DNA of 64,000 nt from Icerya purchasi. Its lineage: Eukaryota; Arthropoda; Insecta; Hemiptera; Monophlebidae. Where the stretch lies: contig CM077115.1 of NCBI GenBank assembly GCA_039619475.1, forward strand, positions 59,092,864-59,156,863, written 5' to 3'. Every line of letters begins with the position of its first letter. The stretch's first letter is position 1. A program made the position numbers and the translations under genes. Of this stretch, positions 23,074 through 33,773 are shown one piece after another. The notes beneath the pieces were generated by a model that saw only the letters and a program-made list of their open reading frames with translations, was not told where the DNA came from and did not search any database.

Positions 23074-23455
23074 AGTGGCTAGAGCGCTTGACTTCCGATC
23101 CGGAGGTCTCAGGTTCGATACCGAGCGATGACAAAATACGCGGTGCTAGTTTAGTATACAGCAGTTGAGACACACTTCTGCATTTGTATATCGATAAATC
23201 AAGCGACTATAGTCAGTTCCAAATGTAATCGTGCATATTAGCGTCGCATGAATATATGCAGCCGGCGAACAATCACGCCAACATAAGTAGGCCAGTCGTC
23301 TTGGTTTCGCCTCACCACTGATAACCTGTCCCACATTGGTCGGCAACACGGAAGCCAATGCTCCGATTTCTGTGCTACTCAAAAGCGCTATTACCTTATC
23401 CTTACGGATAAAACCCATTCTCGTAAACGAGTCAGATAAATCATCATCATCATAT
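23074..23455 (+). mobile_element. tRNA-derived SINE, second type
   Basis: The left end is a tRNA-like head with an A box (tggctagagcgc) and a B box (ggttcgatacc) spaced as in tRNA genes. The arms gacttc and gaggtc around cgatccg mimic an anticodon stem, but a functional tRNA is unlikely because the acceptor stem does not pair. A unique-looking body of about 300 bp follows and ends in (ATC/TCA)n at about 23441-23452. It is not similar to the SINE at 39.0 kb. Only one copy is seen here. It directly precedes an RTE-like LINE tail. Confidence 0.6.
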
Positions 23456-23475
23456 GTATATATATATATAACTAG

Positions 23476-23785
23476 GGACCATACACTGGAAGGCGAAAAC
23501 AAGGAAGACCTCCCAGAAAATGGTCCGATGACATAATAAAACAGGAAGGTCATACATGGATATGCGAGGCTCAGGACAGGCAACGGTGGAAAAATTTGGA
23601 AGAGGTCTACGCCAAATATATCTGTTTATTACACTTTTTGTTTATGTTTATTGTACGGTAAGTCATTTTTACACCAATATAAAACAATTATGGACAATAA
23701 ACATAAACAATAATTGTAATGAACAGATATATTGATAACAACATCTACACCAAATATTGGCGTTAGAAAGCTTAAAGAAGAAGAA
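23476..23785 (+). mobile_element. RTE-like LINE 3' end, split by a stem-loop insertion
   Basis: From 23476 an uninterrupted frame of 47 codons contains GRPPRKWSDDI, then GHTWICEAQDRQRWKNLEEV and YAK. This is the typical last block of RTE-type (craniofacial-development-protein-2-like) LINE proteins, which ends '..RW.DD....G..W...A.DR..W..L.EAY...W'. After the Tyr-Ala-Lys codons the sequence jumps into a stem-loop (23617-23745). It then resumes with a second ctac-ccaaatat followed by tggcgttagaaagc, restoring the expected 'YW' ending. The tail is A/G-rich and then (TA)n. Confidence 0.75.
23617..23745. mobile_element. Stem-loop insertion inside the LINE end
   Basis: The left arm (about 23618-23655) and right arm (about 23693-23732) are inverted complements for about 37 bp. 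Left: atatctgtttattac, then tttgtttatgtttattgt. Right read inward: atatctgttcattaca, then ttgtttatgtttattgt. The loop is about 37 bp. The duplicated flanks ctacgccaaatat (23607-23619) and ctacaccaaatat (23746-23758) look like a 13-bp target duplication with one mismatch. Type unknown. Confidence 0.6.
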
Positions 23786-23809
23786 ATATATATATATATA
23801 TATATGTAT

Positions 23810-24195
23810 AATTCGGCCATTTTGGCCTCGAGTGCCCCTTGACCCCTCTTGCTTTCATTTCAGTCTCTTTCTCTTCTATACTTTGTATAAAATGATCAAA
23901 ATTTACAACGTAATTCTTACTGGCATCAACACAAAAAGGAAAACAAAACATAATCACAAAAATCCTATTCTAACATTTAATTTTCATTATATAAAATTAA
24001 GATATTTTTTCGTTACATTATTCGTTACATATTTCATTTCATAAAATTGTGACATTTTTAAATAACAATAACAAAAATTCTATAAAATATAACAAACGTT
24101 ACATAAAATTGGGACATTTTTTGGGACATTTAGCGTTACATAAAATTGGGACATTTTCTCGAATGGGGGAAGCCTGAGAATTACGTTGTAATTAA
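23810..24195 (-). mobile_element. RepA element, copy 4
   Basis: Inverted copy. From left to right it shows the complement of the 3' end (attcggccattttggcctcg, 'ccccttgacccctcttgctt'), then tatactttgtataaaatgat, atttacaacgtaattcttac, many complements of 'tgtaacgaa', 'aaaattgggacatttt', and the left end agaattacgttgtaattaa at 24177-24195. Both hairpin-forming regions are preserved. A (TA)n run flanks its 3' end and an 'atatatgttatat' sequence its 5' end. Confidence 0.85.
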
Positions 24196-24715
24196 TATAT
24201 GTTATATATTGAGATTTTTTAGATAAATAACATAATTAAAAAATAATAATTATAAAATGAGATTAATTTACACTATAAACTTAAGATTATATATTAATGA
24301 ACCACCGTGTTTGTTATGTTACGCTACATCAATACATATATTACGTAAAAGAAAACATAAAATATATTTATCCGGTCACAGATTTCTAATGTCGTTAAAA
24401 TACTAAAAAGGAGAAAGGTTCTTTTTTCGGTTACTCGCCCAGTATTCAGACATTAAAAATTATTTCAATACCGGCGAGCACATAAATCCGAATTTATAAT
24501 ACTTCAATTATTATTACGCTGTAAAAAGTAATGAAGTTTATTTCGTAATAATAAAACGTTCTTATTTATATTACTTCCGCGATTATAATTTATATAGAAA
24601 GTAAGAAAACACGCTATTACTTGGCAATTTCTTTTTTACGCTTTTCATGAACCTGCAAAAAGTTACTTAAAAAAAAACAAATTATTACCGAATTTGCTGG
24701 GAAAAGATCTTTGTT
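24196..24715. other. AT-rich sequence without recognisable gene
   Basis: No signal was recognised. Confidence 0.4.
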
Positions 24716-24718
24716 AAT

Positions 24719-24772
24719 ATACATATATACATATACATATACATATACATATATATATATACATATACATAT
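24719..24772. repeat. (TACATA)n microsatellite
   Basis: TACATA/TA repeats directly abut the left end of the RepC copy. Confidence 0.9.
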
Positions 24773-25690
24773 ACTAGCTGACCCGGCGAACTTCGTACCG
24801 CCCCAGAACCAATAAATATTGTGTTAACTTATCAGCAATCAATACTCAAAAAAAATTATGTTCAATAAATGTACAAAAATCAAAATGAAAAGTATTTTAA
24901 TTACATTGAAATAAATGTAATTCACGTGGCAGTGAGATTCCCCTTAATAAAAAAAATCAGTATAAATTTACTTTGAAAAATTAAAGTAAATTACATTGAA
25001 AACATGCTTTTTCGGGCTATATCATCAGCTAACAATACACAGTACACACTCAATTTATATACTTTTTAATAAAGTGTGTACTCTGTGCAGTTAGCTGATG
25101 ATGAGCTATACACGAAAAAACAACGTGTTTCTAAAGTAATTTAATTTCTTAAAGTAAATTTATACCCTTTTTTAGGATTTCGTACACATATGTATAATGT
25201 ACCGAATCCCAATAAGATAGTTCAGAAACGAAAAAAATATTCTATTATATAATAGCTCGGAAACGGTTTGACTTATCGGAATCGGATCATAAATTACAAT
25301 TAAACTTCTCTATCTATGACAATTGACAACTTTAAGCAGAATGATTTCCCTAGGCGGCAAGAAACCATCTCGAATATATAATACGGAATTTAGAACGTCC
25401 TTAAAAATCACCCTTAAAAAATTCATAACACACCACCAGATAACTCTTTAAAAGAGAAATTCGAAATATAAAACAAAACACAACAGCCCTTTTATAAAAT
25501 TTAAAAATTACGATTAAAAAATTATTCGAACTCCCCTTTTGGGCCAAAAATAGCAAAAAAAAATGAATTTTCTTCATAATTTTTTTTTTAAATTTTATAT
25601 TCTGCTATTTGGAACGGACACAAATTCAACAAATCAAAGATCATAAAAATCGGTCCAGCCGTTGATTTAACTAACCCAACTTTGTTTTAT
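24773..25690 (+). repeat. RepC interspersed repeat, complete-looking copy
   Basis: The left end actagctgacccggcgaact and the continuation tcgtaccgcc form a distinctive start that I recall as a widespread arthropod interspersed repeat. The right end contains aaaatcggtccagccgttga followed by a TA-containing tail, also typical. The interior matches the inverted fragment at 6695-7078. A fold-back element interrupts it at 24962-25162. There is no coding capacity. The class (LINE-derived, Helitron-like or other) cannot be decided from two copies. Confidence 0.65.
24962..25162. mobile_element. Fold-back element with ~88-bp arms
   Basis: The left arm (24962-25050) and right arm (about 25073-25162) are inverted complements. 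Both carry ataaatttactt at the outer edge, then a cttttt-cg/cgttttttcg block, then tcatcagctaac and agtacacact next to the loop of about 22 bp. It sits inside the RepC copy and is absent from the RepC fragment at 6.7-7.1 kb, although that fragment may not reach this point. There is no coding capacity. Confidence 0.7.
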
Positions 25691-26587
25691 ATACAATGCC
25701 TGTCCCACAGAAAGTGAGAGTAACTTTGGTGTGAGTAGTACATCTTAAAGCCCATTTAATTATCTTTCGAATGCAACAAACCGGAAGTTTCTACCTCCCG
25801 GGGGTTCGTCCTGCAGCATCGATTTGAAAAAAAGTGTTTCATCGACCGCCACCGTTTTTTTGGACAAAAAAATTACAACATTTTGGAAGAAACTGTATTT
25901 CAAAGTTTTTACATAAATTATTACCCATCTTCATTATTTATATTAATCTTCTCGAAATAGGCACCTCTCGCTTGAAACTCGCCGACAGGTGTTCTGTTTA
26001 AAATGATCTGTACCGCATTCACGACTTCTTGATCGGTGTCGAATATTTTTTGAAATCGCGCTATGCTATCGAAATATTGTTGAATTACCGAGTAGTCGAA
26101 TATCATCAGGATACGCTTCTTCTTTTAATAAATCTAACGTCTCTTTAGCCGTTTTTTGCAACCAACAATAATAACGAATCACACACCGCTGTTTTTGCTC
26201 GATACCTTTCTTATTCATGTTGACAACACAAAACTGCACGTGGTTTTCACAATTTGCGCCTTACTCTTTCGACTATAAAACAACACGTAATAATGCTCGT
26301 AGAAACGTCCGGTTTGTTGCATTTGACAGCTGATGGAATGACCTTTAGGATTATCTGAGTGCGAGACCCGTTACGATGCGTTTTCAACCTGCCCGCTCCG
26401 CTTGAAAAAAATTGTAAAGGTAGACAAAACACTTTTTTTTCAGATCGATGCTGTGGGTGTAGAGGTGAGGTATGAACTTCCGGTTTGTTGCATTCGATTG
26501 CTAATTAAATGGGCTTTAAACGCGCTGTGAGTGGTTGCCTACTCACACCAAAGTTACTCTCACTTCCCGTGGGACAGCCATTGTATA
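25690..26587 (-). mobile_element. Mariner-like element with long terminal inverted repeats, internally deleted
   Basis: The ends are inverted for about 160 bp: tatacaatg(c/g)ctgtcccac, then agtgagagtaactttggtgt, gagta, aaagcccatttaatta, cgaatgcaacaaaccggaag, and (a/g)catcgat.tgaaaaaaa. The left arm runs from about 25690 to 25850 and the right arm from about 26425 to 26587. TA-rich flanks fit a TA target. The inner 570 bp hold a short minus-strand transposase remnant (separate entry). At about 0.9 kb it is too short for a complete mariner gene (about 1 kb of coding alone). It inserted next to the right end of the RepC copy. Confidence 0.8.
25921..26219 (-). pseudogene. Mariner-like transposase, N- and C-terminal remnant only
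   Basis: A minus-strand ATG at 26217-26219 opens MNKKGIEQKQRCVIRYYCWL and KEEAYPDDIRLLGNSTIFR. This resembles the N-terminal helix-turn-helix of mariner transposases, with its 'EQR.VI.FL' and 'STV.RW' elements. After one frame change it passes directly to FDTDQEVVNAVQIIL and FQARGAYFEK. That resembles the transposase C-terminus, which ends in a '...G.YFE' motif. The catalytic DD(34)D region of about 200 residues is missing. The remaining protein would be about 100 residues against about 345 for an intact enzyme. Its position midway between the long inverted repeats supports the assignment. Confidence 0.65.
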
Positions 26588-26592
26588 TAGAT

Positions 26593-27820
26593 AGTAGACC
26601 CGGCCACGCGTTGCTATGGCTCAGTTGTAATACGTTGAATTAATATTATAAAACTAATGTTTACTGATAAAGATAAAAACGATTTAGCCAATCTAAAAAC
26701 ACACAGGATTGAGCCTTCTAATTCACTTTCCAGATGGTTGGAAAATGTTTTCAATGACTGCACATGTTGATTTTTATAAATATATTTCTATGTGTTTTTT
26801 ACGGGCATTTAGCAGTCAAAGTGATAGACGTCTTTTTATATATAGCCTTTTGTCAACATTTTAAAATTTTTTTTCTTGCTAAGATAAATAATAAATCACA
26901 ATATTTATACGACTGAAATATAAAATTGACACTCACCGCACAAATGTGAATATATTCATACAATATTACTGAAAGTTGCGAAAATACCGAACACATTTTA
27001 AAAACGAATACATATGGATAATATGCGAGTAACGGACGGGCAGATGAAGCACATTTACCGAAACGAAAACACGAATAGGTCTGAATAACTCGGAACACGA
27101 AATACATGCAAAAAATGTTTGATGCACTTATTGTAATATTTCCGATCAATCTTTCGATTTCCTGTCGGTAATTAATTTTTCGGATCAAAGTTGTATAAAT
27201 GTCTCATTGTTGGGACAATCTCTTTGTGCTTCTCAAATTTCTTTCGTTACCTGATTGCCGGACATGTGTTTCATTTTTTTTGTAGTTCTCGCGGTGCTTG
27301 TGAAGTCGGGTCGTTTATTATTTTCTTTTCTTTTTCCCCAATTTAGGGTGTACCGTGTTTAAGAGAAATGCAGACCGGTTTGCACTGTACTCGCTAAACG
27401 ACCATTCGCCTACATTGTTCTGCTATATCTTTTAATTATATTTTTAGTTTATCGTTGCGACCATTTAATGACGGAAAATGTAGTCCGCTACAACTCACAA
27501 ATGTTAGATGTAAGCACGTCTGTGATCCAACCAATTTGAAAAAATTTCCGACTAAATCACTGCAAAATGTAATAAGAATATACTGCACATAAGGGGAGTT
27601 TTAAAATGTGCACAACATATTCTCAGTAATTCACTTTCCCAAAAAATATATAAATACGCAAAACATTTAATATTTACATATAAATAGGCAAAGTCTTTTT
27701 TCGTTTATTAAACGATTTTCTTCTTCATTTTTTGTTTGGTAGCTATTAAAAATCAGTTTTCTTTCTTATTTTAATATAAAATTTATACCAAAAAAAATAA
27801 AAAAAGAACTGCTTGTTACG

Positions 27821-27863
<43 letters not shown>

Positions 27864-27870
27864 TATATAA
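26593..27870 (+). repeat. RepE dispersed repeat, copy 2
   Basis: It begins tagacccggccacgcgttgc, a start resembling the RepC start. It then matches RepE copy 1 at 26721-26800 and 27528-27820 (same landmarks: gatggttggaaaatgttttc; aaaatttccgactaaatca; gtgcacaacatattctcag; tttgtttggtagctattaaa). The region 26850-27500 is not in copy 1 and is probably a further insertion, or a part deleted from copy 1. A minus-strand frame there (26853-27188) has no motif. It ends in a long TA run. Confidence 0.6.
27821..27870. repeat. (TA)n microsatellite
   Basis: A TA run interrupted by one TG step, at the right border of RepE copy 2. Confidence 0.95.
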
Positions 27871-28755
27871 TTATACCTTTTTTTTTTATTGCGAGGTAAA
27901 AATGACAACAAACTTCCCCGTTTTAATATTTTCGCCGATTAAAAAGTACTTAATATTCGATTTACTATGAAAAATAAGCAGAAAGTACGTTTAAAAAAAC
28001 TACGTAATTTGTAAAATTTCATTTGTTTTTAATGTCGAAAATCCTATAATGTTTAACCCGTAGCAGTTTTTTGAATCAGGTGTTTTTTTTTTCCATCGTA
28101 TTAAAAGATAAATTGAAATATAGTCTGCCGTAAAAATTGCAGAAGATATCATCTGTGGTTCGAACAATTGAGTTTATATATATTGTACGCGCGGATTATT
28201 AAATTGTGCAATTCAGGAAATGGGAAGAAAATTGTATATTTTACGAATTGCGTAAGTACTGTTGTTCGTGAAATATTGGTTTTTGCTTATTTCATCTATT
28301 CTTTTGTAACTGCAAAGGGAAATGCAAATGTTTAATTTAAATTACTTCGTATTTACGCTTTTTTGTTATTCGAAACGCAGCAACACTACTACACATTATT
28401 AATGGTAAATAATAATTAGTAAAATTAATAATTGAACGAGCAAATGAAATCGACACAAATTGTACGATACGTAAAATAAAGGAAAATCGTTCAAGATTTG
28501 TACTGTAAAGATTTCCCAAATAATTTTCTTTTTCCTCTTTTTACTTAGCACTACATTTGTAAACGTATTAATGACTATGCTACGTTCCATTATTGTCATT
28601 ACCTCCAATCGCCGTTCCTCTAAATTCTTGATTATATCTGACTCCATGACCGCCCTTTAATTCATTCTTACCTGATCATTCCTGTGATTTTATCGTACTC
28701 TCCATACGCTCACTTATTCACGTTCATTCTTCCCTCCAATCTATTTATTATTGAT
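27871..28755. other. AT-rich sequence without recognisable gene
   Basis: No signal was recognised. Confidence 0.4.
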
Positions 28756-28759
28756 ATTT

Positions 28760-29180
28760 ACTACGGGTGGTTTCTAGCCATTCGGGCATTTTCGGTAACG
28801 AAGCGACGAATTCTTTGGCACTCACTCGGGTTGCTGCTTCTTCCCACCTCTTTCTTTTAAAAATCCCATCTTCCAATCTCCAAAATCTGTATAAAAGTTT
28901 TCATCTCAGATTTTGGTATCGGATGTATACGCTTCCTCGTTTTCTAACAATTGTCCTTTCTATCTGTCCGTTCAACCCAGTCTTCCTGTTAACATATGGT
29001 TCTTGCTGTTTCTTTCACTTTGTCCTTCTGTCGATGTCTCCATTGTTCATCTGCGCTCTTAAGTCATACTCTATTATCTTCCGCTCGTTTTCGTTTTTCG
29101 TTGGTTTCCTCTCCATATTGTCCTCGCTAACGAAGAGCATGTTTGCGATGTTGATCATGTGTGTTTAAAATATGATTATA
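28760..29180 (+). mobile_element. LINE-X 3' fragment, copy 3
   Basis: It starts within RNase H: SSHSGIFGNEATNSLAL at about 28770-28820, with GNE intact but the following Asp changed to Asn. It continues through RVAASSHLF and FHLRFWYRM. In a shifted frame it ends with a knuckle remnant CDVDHVC near 29137-29157. The block order equals copies at 35.5-36.3 kb and 56.4-57.0 kb. The first 133 codons stay open by chance. An A-rich stretch at 29261-29274 could be its tail, though the intervening 80 bp are not recognisable. Confidence 0.75.
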
Positions 29181-29504
29181 ATGCTACACACAATAATATA
29201 CATAAAATGTTTTTTAAAAAGAAAAACCGGCTTGAAGAATTAATAGAAGAATTTAATAAGAAAAAAAAAAAAAACTAAAAATAATAATTCAATAAGAAAA
29301 TAATATATTTTACAGAGAAGAAAGATCCCTTAAGACGGATATTACGATAATTCTTATGTATCATTAATACCCATTAGACTAGGCAGCGAATTAAAATTAC
29401 AATATCTAGAAACAATTTAATGAGTATTTTTAACGGAGTTCTTAATTATTATTGTAATTTAAATTTTATTTATTTCTTTTTATGGGTGTGTCAACCTTCA
29501 GTCC

Positions 29505-29860
29505 AAAAAATGGGAAGAAGGATCAATTAAAGTTCTATTCTTAACTAAACGTTTAGAGATAGAGGATAAAAATATTTCGAGAGGATAACAGAAACAGAAG
29601 GAAATAAAAGAATATAAGAGTTATCGTTAAGGAGAGTAGAGATAATATACCGAGTTACACAGTAAAGTAGAAGAGGACGATTGTGTTTAGCACAGGAAAG
29701 GTTGAACATGCAACTAAAACACGATATCGTGGTTATAAAGAAAGTAATTGGGGATCGAAAGGAACGAAATGGAATAGAAGCAAGTGAAAAGCGCGAAAAT
29801 GACGCAGGAATGAAACTATGATTAAAGCGAAGGCGATAAATAGCCATTAATGTCATATTT
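29505..29860 (-). mobile_element. LINE-X 3' fragment, copy 4
   Basis: On the minus strand YRLRFNHSFIPASFSRFSLA (about 29780-29845) is the LINE-X signature block. The knuckle is decayed. The 3' end includes the complement of gtccaaaaaatgggaagaag (29501-29520), shared with copy 2 at 15881. It lies tail-to-tail with copy 3. Confidence 0.75.
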
Positions 29861-32620
29861 AAGAATTATCATACTATCCTTCACATTTCACGGTAAAATA
29901 TATTATTTTCTTATCGAGTACGTAATTATTTCATACTTTTTAGTGTATTTTTATATTAAATTTTTAAATCTCGAAGTAAGTGTTTTTTGTTTGTTGGTTT
30001 TTTTTTTTAATATTTCATTTCATAATTTTCAGCATGATGCTTCGGTTTTTTGTATTTTTTTAAGGGTGACCAGCTTTTTCGCCCTACGTAAGTGTTTAAA
30101 TTCATTTTCTTTATTCGAATCTATAAATCAACGCTTAATATTCATAATATTTTACGTCAATCACGTCGGTTATATTAATAAAAAATTATCTAAAGGGATC
30201 GCGCATCTATTCACCTTTTTTGTTGATGACTAATCTCAGTTTGTGTTCATTGATTTTTTTTATAATGTATTTCTGGGTAGATCTTTTGTTGATAATTTAG
30301 CCAATATTTTTAATATTAATAAACGGCGAGGGATCCGGCACGAGTCACAATTTAAAAAAAAAAATACGTGCTTTTCAAGTGTTGCTTATTCTTATTTGCT
30401 ATTTCTGCAGACCGATATTTCTGATAACCGCTGTGTTTCAAATTTTACGTTATACGATGCCGAATGCCGTGGAAGTTACGCAGGCGCGATTTTTCCTATT
30501 CTTCCGATAATAAAACAATGGCACCGTCGCGGTCGGGGGACGGAAATTTCATCGTCTTTCATAGTTGGTCGCGTTTACAGCTGGAAGGAAGATATGTTCA
30601 CGCTGGAATAAATTCAACGAGGACCCCTTGAATCACCTTTGAACCGAACGCAACTCACCGATGATTAAACACCACGCACAAGTGATCAGAGTTATTTTCT
30701 TTATTCTTCTGAAAATGGCAGCTCTCTCATTTTTACACACACGCGAACCTTATAGAAAGCATCTGGTGTGCGACGAATTATTAATAGGATAAATTTTCTT
30801 CTCTTTGCCTTAAATGCCAGGTTCCTTCGCTTTTTTTTTTTCTACCTCGATGATCTGCTTTTTTTTGTTTTTGTTTCCATTTCATTGTAACGCAGTTTCG
30901 TTGGAAAAATTTGCATTTCTCGGCTAGGTGTCGGTGATTTGAAAAGAAAAAAAAAAAAAAATCATTTACACTGACGTTGAAAATTGCCGGACGATCTCTG
31001 AAAATTCATCGAAATCGTTATTTTAAAAATTGCTTCAGACTAATATCAGCAGCTCTGAACAATCAGCTAAGTAAAATACAAACGAACAGAAAGACACGCG
31101 GAGTTTGGTAAGAAACTGAAAGAAAGCAAAGCGAATAAAGAATTATCATAATTTTTCACTCCAGTTATACGTCGAACAATAATAAGTTGATGATCGTTTC
31201 GATGATTTGTAACTCAACAGCGAACGCAAAACTTTTGGAAATTGTGTTTGTGCACTGCCGACGAGACTTCGAGCGGAAGCTGGAATTACGGAGGTCGGTA
31301 GCGAGTGACCATCATCTCTTAAATTTAGTCATACAACGTTGTCCACTGCGAAGTGAAAATAAGTCAGAACAGTAGTAAAATCTACACTAATAATAGTGTT
31401 ATGTATCACTAATAATTACACGTACTATATAATAGAAAAACTTCAATTTAGACAAAACAATACGTGAATTATTCTCAATGCCCAGTCTCATATTAGACTA
31501 AAATCTCTGGCGTGCAATTAATAAATTATATATCAATAAACATGCTACCAAGTTCCTATGACTAACTAGCTTCCGACTGAAGTTATGGAATACTTCAAGC
31601 ATACGGTAGGATAAAAAAGGGTCTAGCTAATTTTTAGAATAAACACACTAAAATAGGAAAGGAATCTTCAATAGAGTTTGTATTCGATAAACACAAATCT
31701 CCTTTGGGATGGTAATTAGTTCCCCCCTATAAATGCACCATTGAGTTTGATAGTCGGAGCACATCATCGACAAGACATCCATTCAGAAAGTCGATTTCTA
31801 ATCATCTGCGATCGAAATTTCGATGAAATGATAATTATTTTAGGATAACGGACGAACGTGAACAGGCCCGTCGTCGTCAGAGCGGAAAACCGGGCAAATT
31901 GCGTCATTAACGCGAGTGGTTTAGCCGCATTATTTCCACCGGTCGCTTTTAATTACTTTTTATAGACGTCATCGGTATTTCGATGGAAATTGTTTTTCGT
32001 TGGATGATTCTTTTTTCTTTTTTTTTTTACTTCGGTTCGGTTAGAGATAGAAACAATTTTCTGGCTTCGCACGTTTTCAATCTTGTCGGTAATGGATAGA
32101 GACTGCGTACCGCTCTGGAGACTTGTATCCGAATGGCGTAGTAGTAATGCGAGGTGAAGGATTTTAGCAGCACAGGCAAAGACAAAAGGAACTATAAACC
32201 GTGGATAAATTTATTATAACGGCCGACCGGAGTTCAGAAATATCGCGTTTGCAGACGTCGACGTTTTAATTCCGATTTAACTTGTTGTGCGCGTGTCTCG
32301 CATCCCACGAGTACCATAGAATTCCAGCACCGGTAAAGTTTGCTTTCAATATGGATCGATGCCGCGCATATTCTTCGCTCAGTGTGCTCGTCCGATGTTT
32401 TCCCGCGTTTATAAAAACATCGATATTGTGAGAATACACTATCGAAGCATGTTTCACTTGCAGTGGAGTATCATTAGAGGAAGTTATCGTTCCGCGCAAC
32501 TGCGTTATTATTTATAAAATGAAGTTGCACCTTTTCGGTGCATCTATATAGTGCACATGTATTTCGTGTACGCAGATATAGCCAGTTGTGCGAACGAACT
32601 GCAGCTACGTCCTAGGAAAG
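29861..32620. other. AT-rich sequence without recognisable gene
   Basis: No gene was recognised. The segments 30440-30660, 31180-31380 and 31850-32480 are moderately GC-rich with unassigned open frames (for example plus 30243-30611, minus 32266-32499). None has a domain signature. Confidence 0.4.
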
Positions 32621-32621
32621 T

Positions 32622-32837
32622 ACAGTAAGTCCCATACCTTCGATAAGGTGTCATGGAATTTTATAATTCACAATGTATTAAGCCTAACGGGGAAGAGTTC
32701 CTATCTACTAGGGATGATCCGCCTTGACTTTCCCACATGTTTTCGGCAGAGTCACAATATTCAATTTCAGATCTAGGGGGGACTTGGCTTGAATCCGTGT
32801 TGTGACCTTTAGTAGCCGAGAGCACTTTTAACTATTT
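32622..32837 (-). mobile_element. tRNA-SINE family, nearly full copy (copy 4)
   Basis: On the minus strand a decayed tRNA-like head (32785-32837, with ctctcggctac and a B-box remnant cacggattcaag) is followed by the body. The 3' end gacaccttatcgaag-gtatgggactt lies at the left edge. The order of blocks is the same as at 38962-39227, but divergence is high. Confidence 0.65.
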
Positions 32838-33770
32838 CAGCGAAAAAGCAGATTTTTCCACCGAGAGCTGTTTCGTGCTGATGAAGAAGGGTTTATTTCC
32901 TGACGCTATCGGAACCTTTATTAGACTGGCAGTGTGAATCCGCCATTGGAACGACGCGTGTAAAATTATTCCTTCCGAATTATCAGAAATGTAATATTTA
33001 GTATCTTCTGCGTGTAGTAAGGCCGATAGAAAAATGAATACAATTTTTTAATAATTCCTTAACGGTAAAGTGGCTGCAATTTTTAGGAGTAATAGAGCAC
33101 CCGGATTAATTTGACAAATAATTTGGTCTAACGTTTTTTGTTTACTACTTTTTATGTATATATCAAAACCACTTCCTCTTTTGACCTTGATAAAATGAAT
33201 ATCATAATAAAAAATGGACATGTAATTTAACGAATTAACTTTCAGCTGAAAAAAAAAAAAAACTCCTTAAACGTTACCACCAAATGTGTTATATATTGGA
33301 AAGTTGTTGGATTTCGTGCAAAGTTCCATGAAAGATCAGTAAATTTCATCGAAATTTAAACAGGAAATCTACAGGTCGTGAATAGCAAAATTAGTATTTA
33401 AATTATTTAGTGGAGCGATAACGACGTCGGGTACAGTCCCGATTACTGCCCTTCGACACACTGAGCAGATCACAAAACAAAAATATAATTTCATAAACAT
33501 AACTAAACAACTTAACGATAAATATTGAATCAAAATGCCACAAACGTTTTTTTCAACGACAATTTAATACTAGATAAAAGCGAAAAGAAATATTCACTAC
33601 ACACATATATATATATATACATAGGTTGTATCGACTTGGCACCTATGCCATCGTGTAGAGTATTAATTTGTCTCACTATACCATAAGAAGTAACAAAATC
33701 TGTTCAGTAGTTGTCGCGCAGTGCGAGTTTAAAGAAGGCGTGTACGCACTAACCCTATAGGTTTTTTACG
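32838..33770. other. AT-rich sequence without recognisable gene
   Basis: Nothing was recognised except a short TA run at 33605-33620. Confidence 0.4.
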
Positions 33771-33773
33771 TAT

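Noticed and set aside
23074..23130. Functional tRNA gene
   Set aside because: A and B boxes are present, but the acceptor stem does not pair and the anticodon loop lacks the invariant T before the anticodon. It is better explained as a SINE head.
23146..23583. 145-codon minus-strand frame, one of the longest in the window
   Set aside because: It runs antisense through a SINE body and an RTE-like LINE tail whose plus-strand frame is the meaningful one. The translated product changes texture at the element border.
30243..30611. 122-codon plus-strand frame with GIRHESQF, and the sequence ggatccggcacgag at 30330-30343 that resembles a cDNA-library adapter
   Set aside because: The frame has no domain and is interrupted by A runs. 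The adapter-like 9-mer is expected by chance about once in a window of this size, and there is no sign of vector sequence around it.
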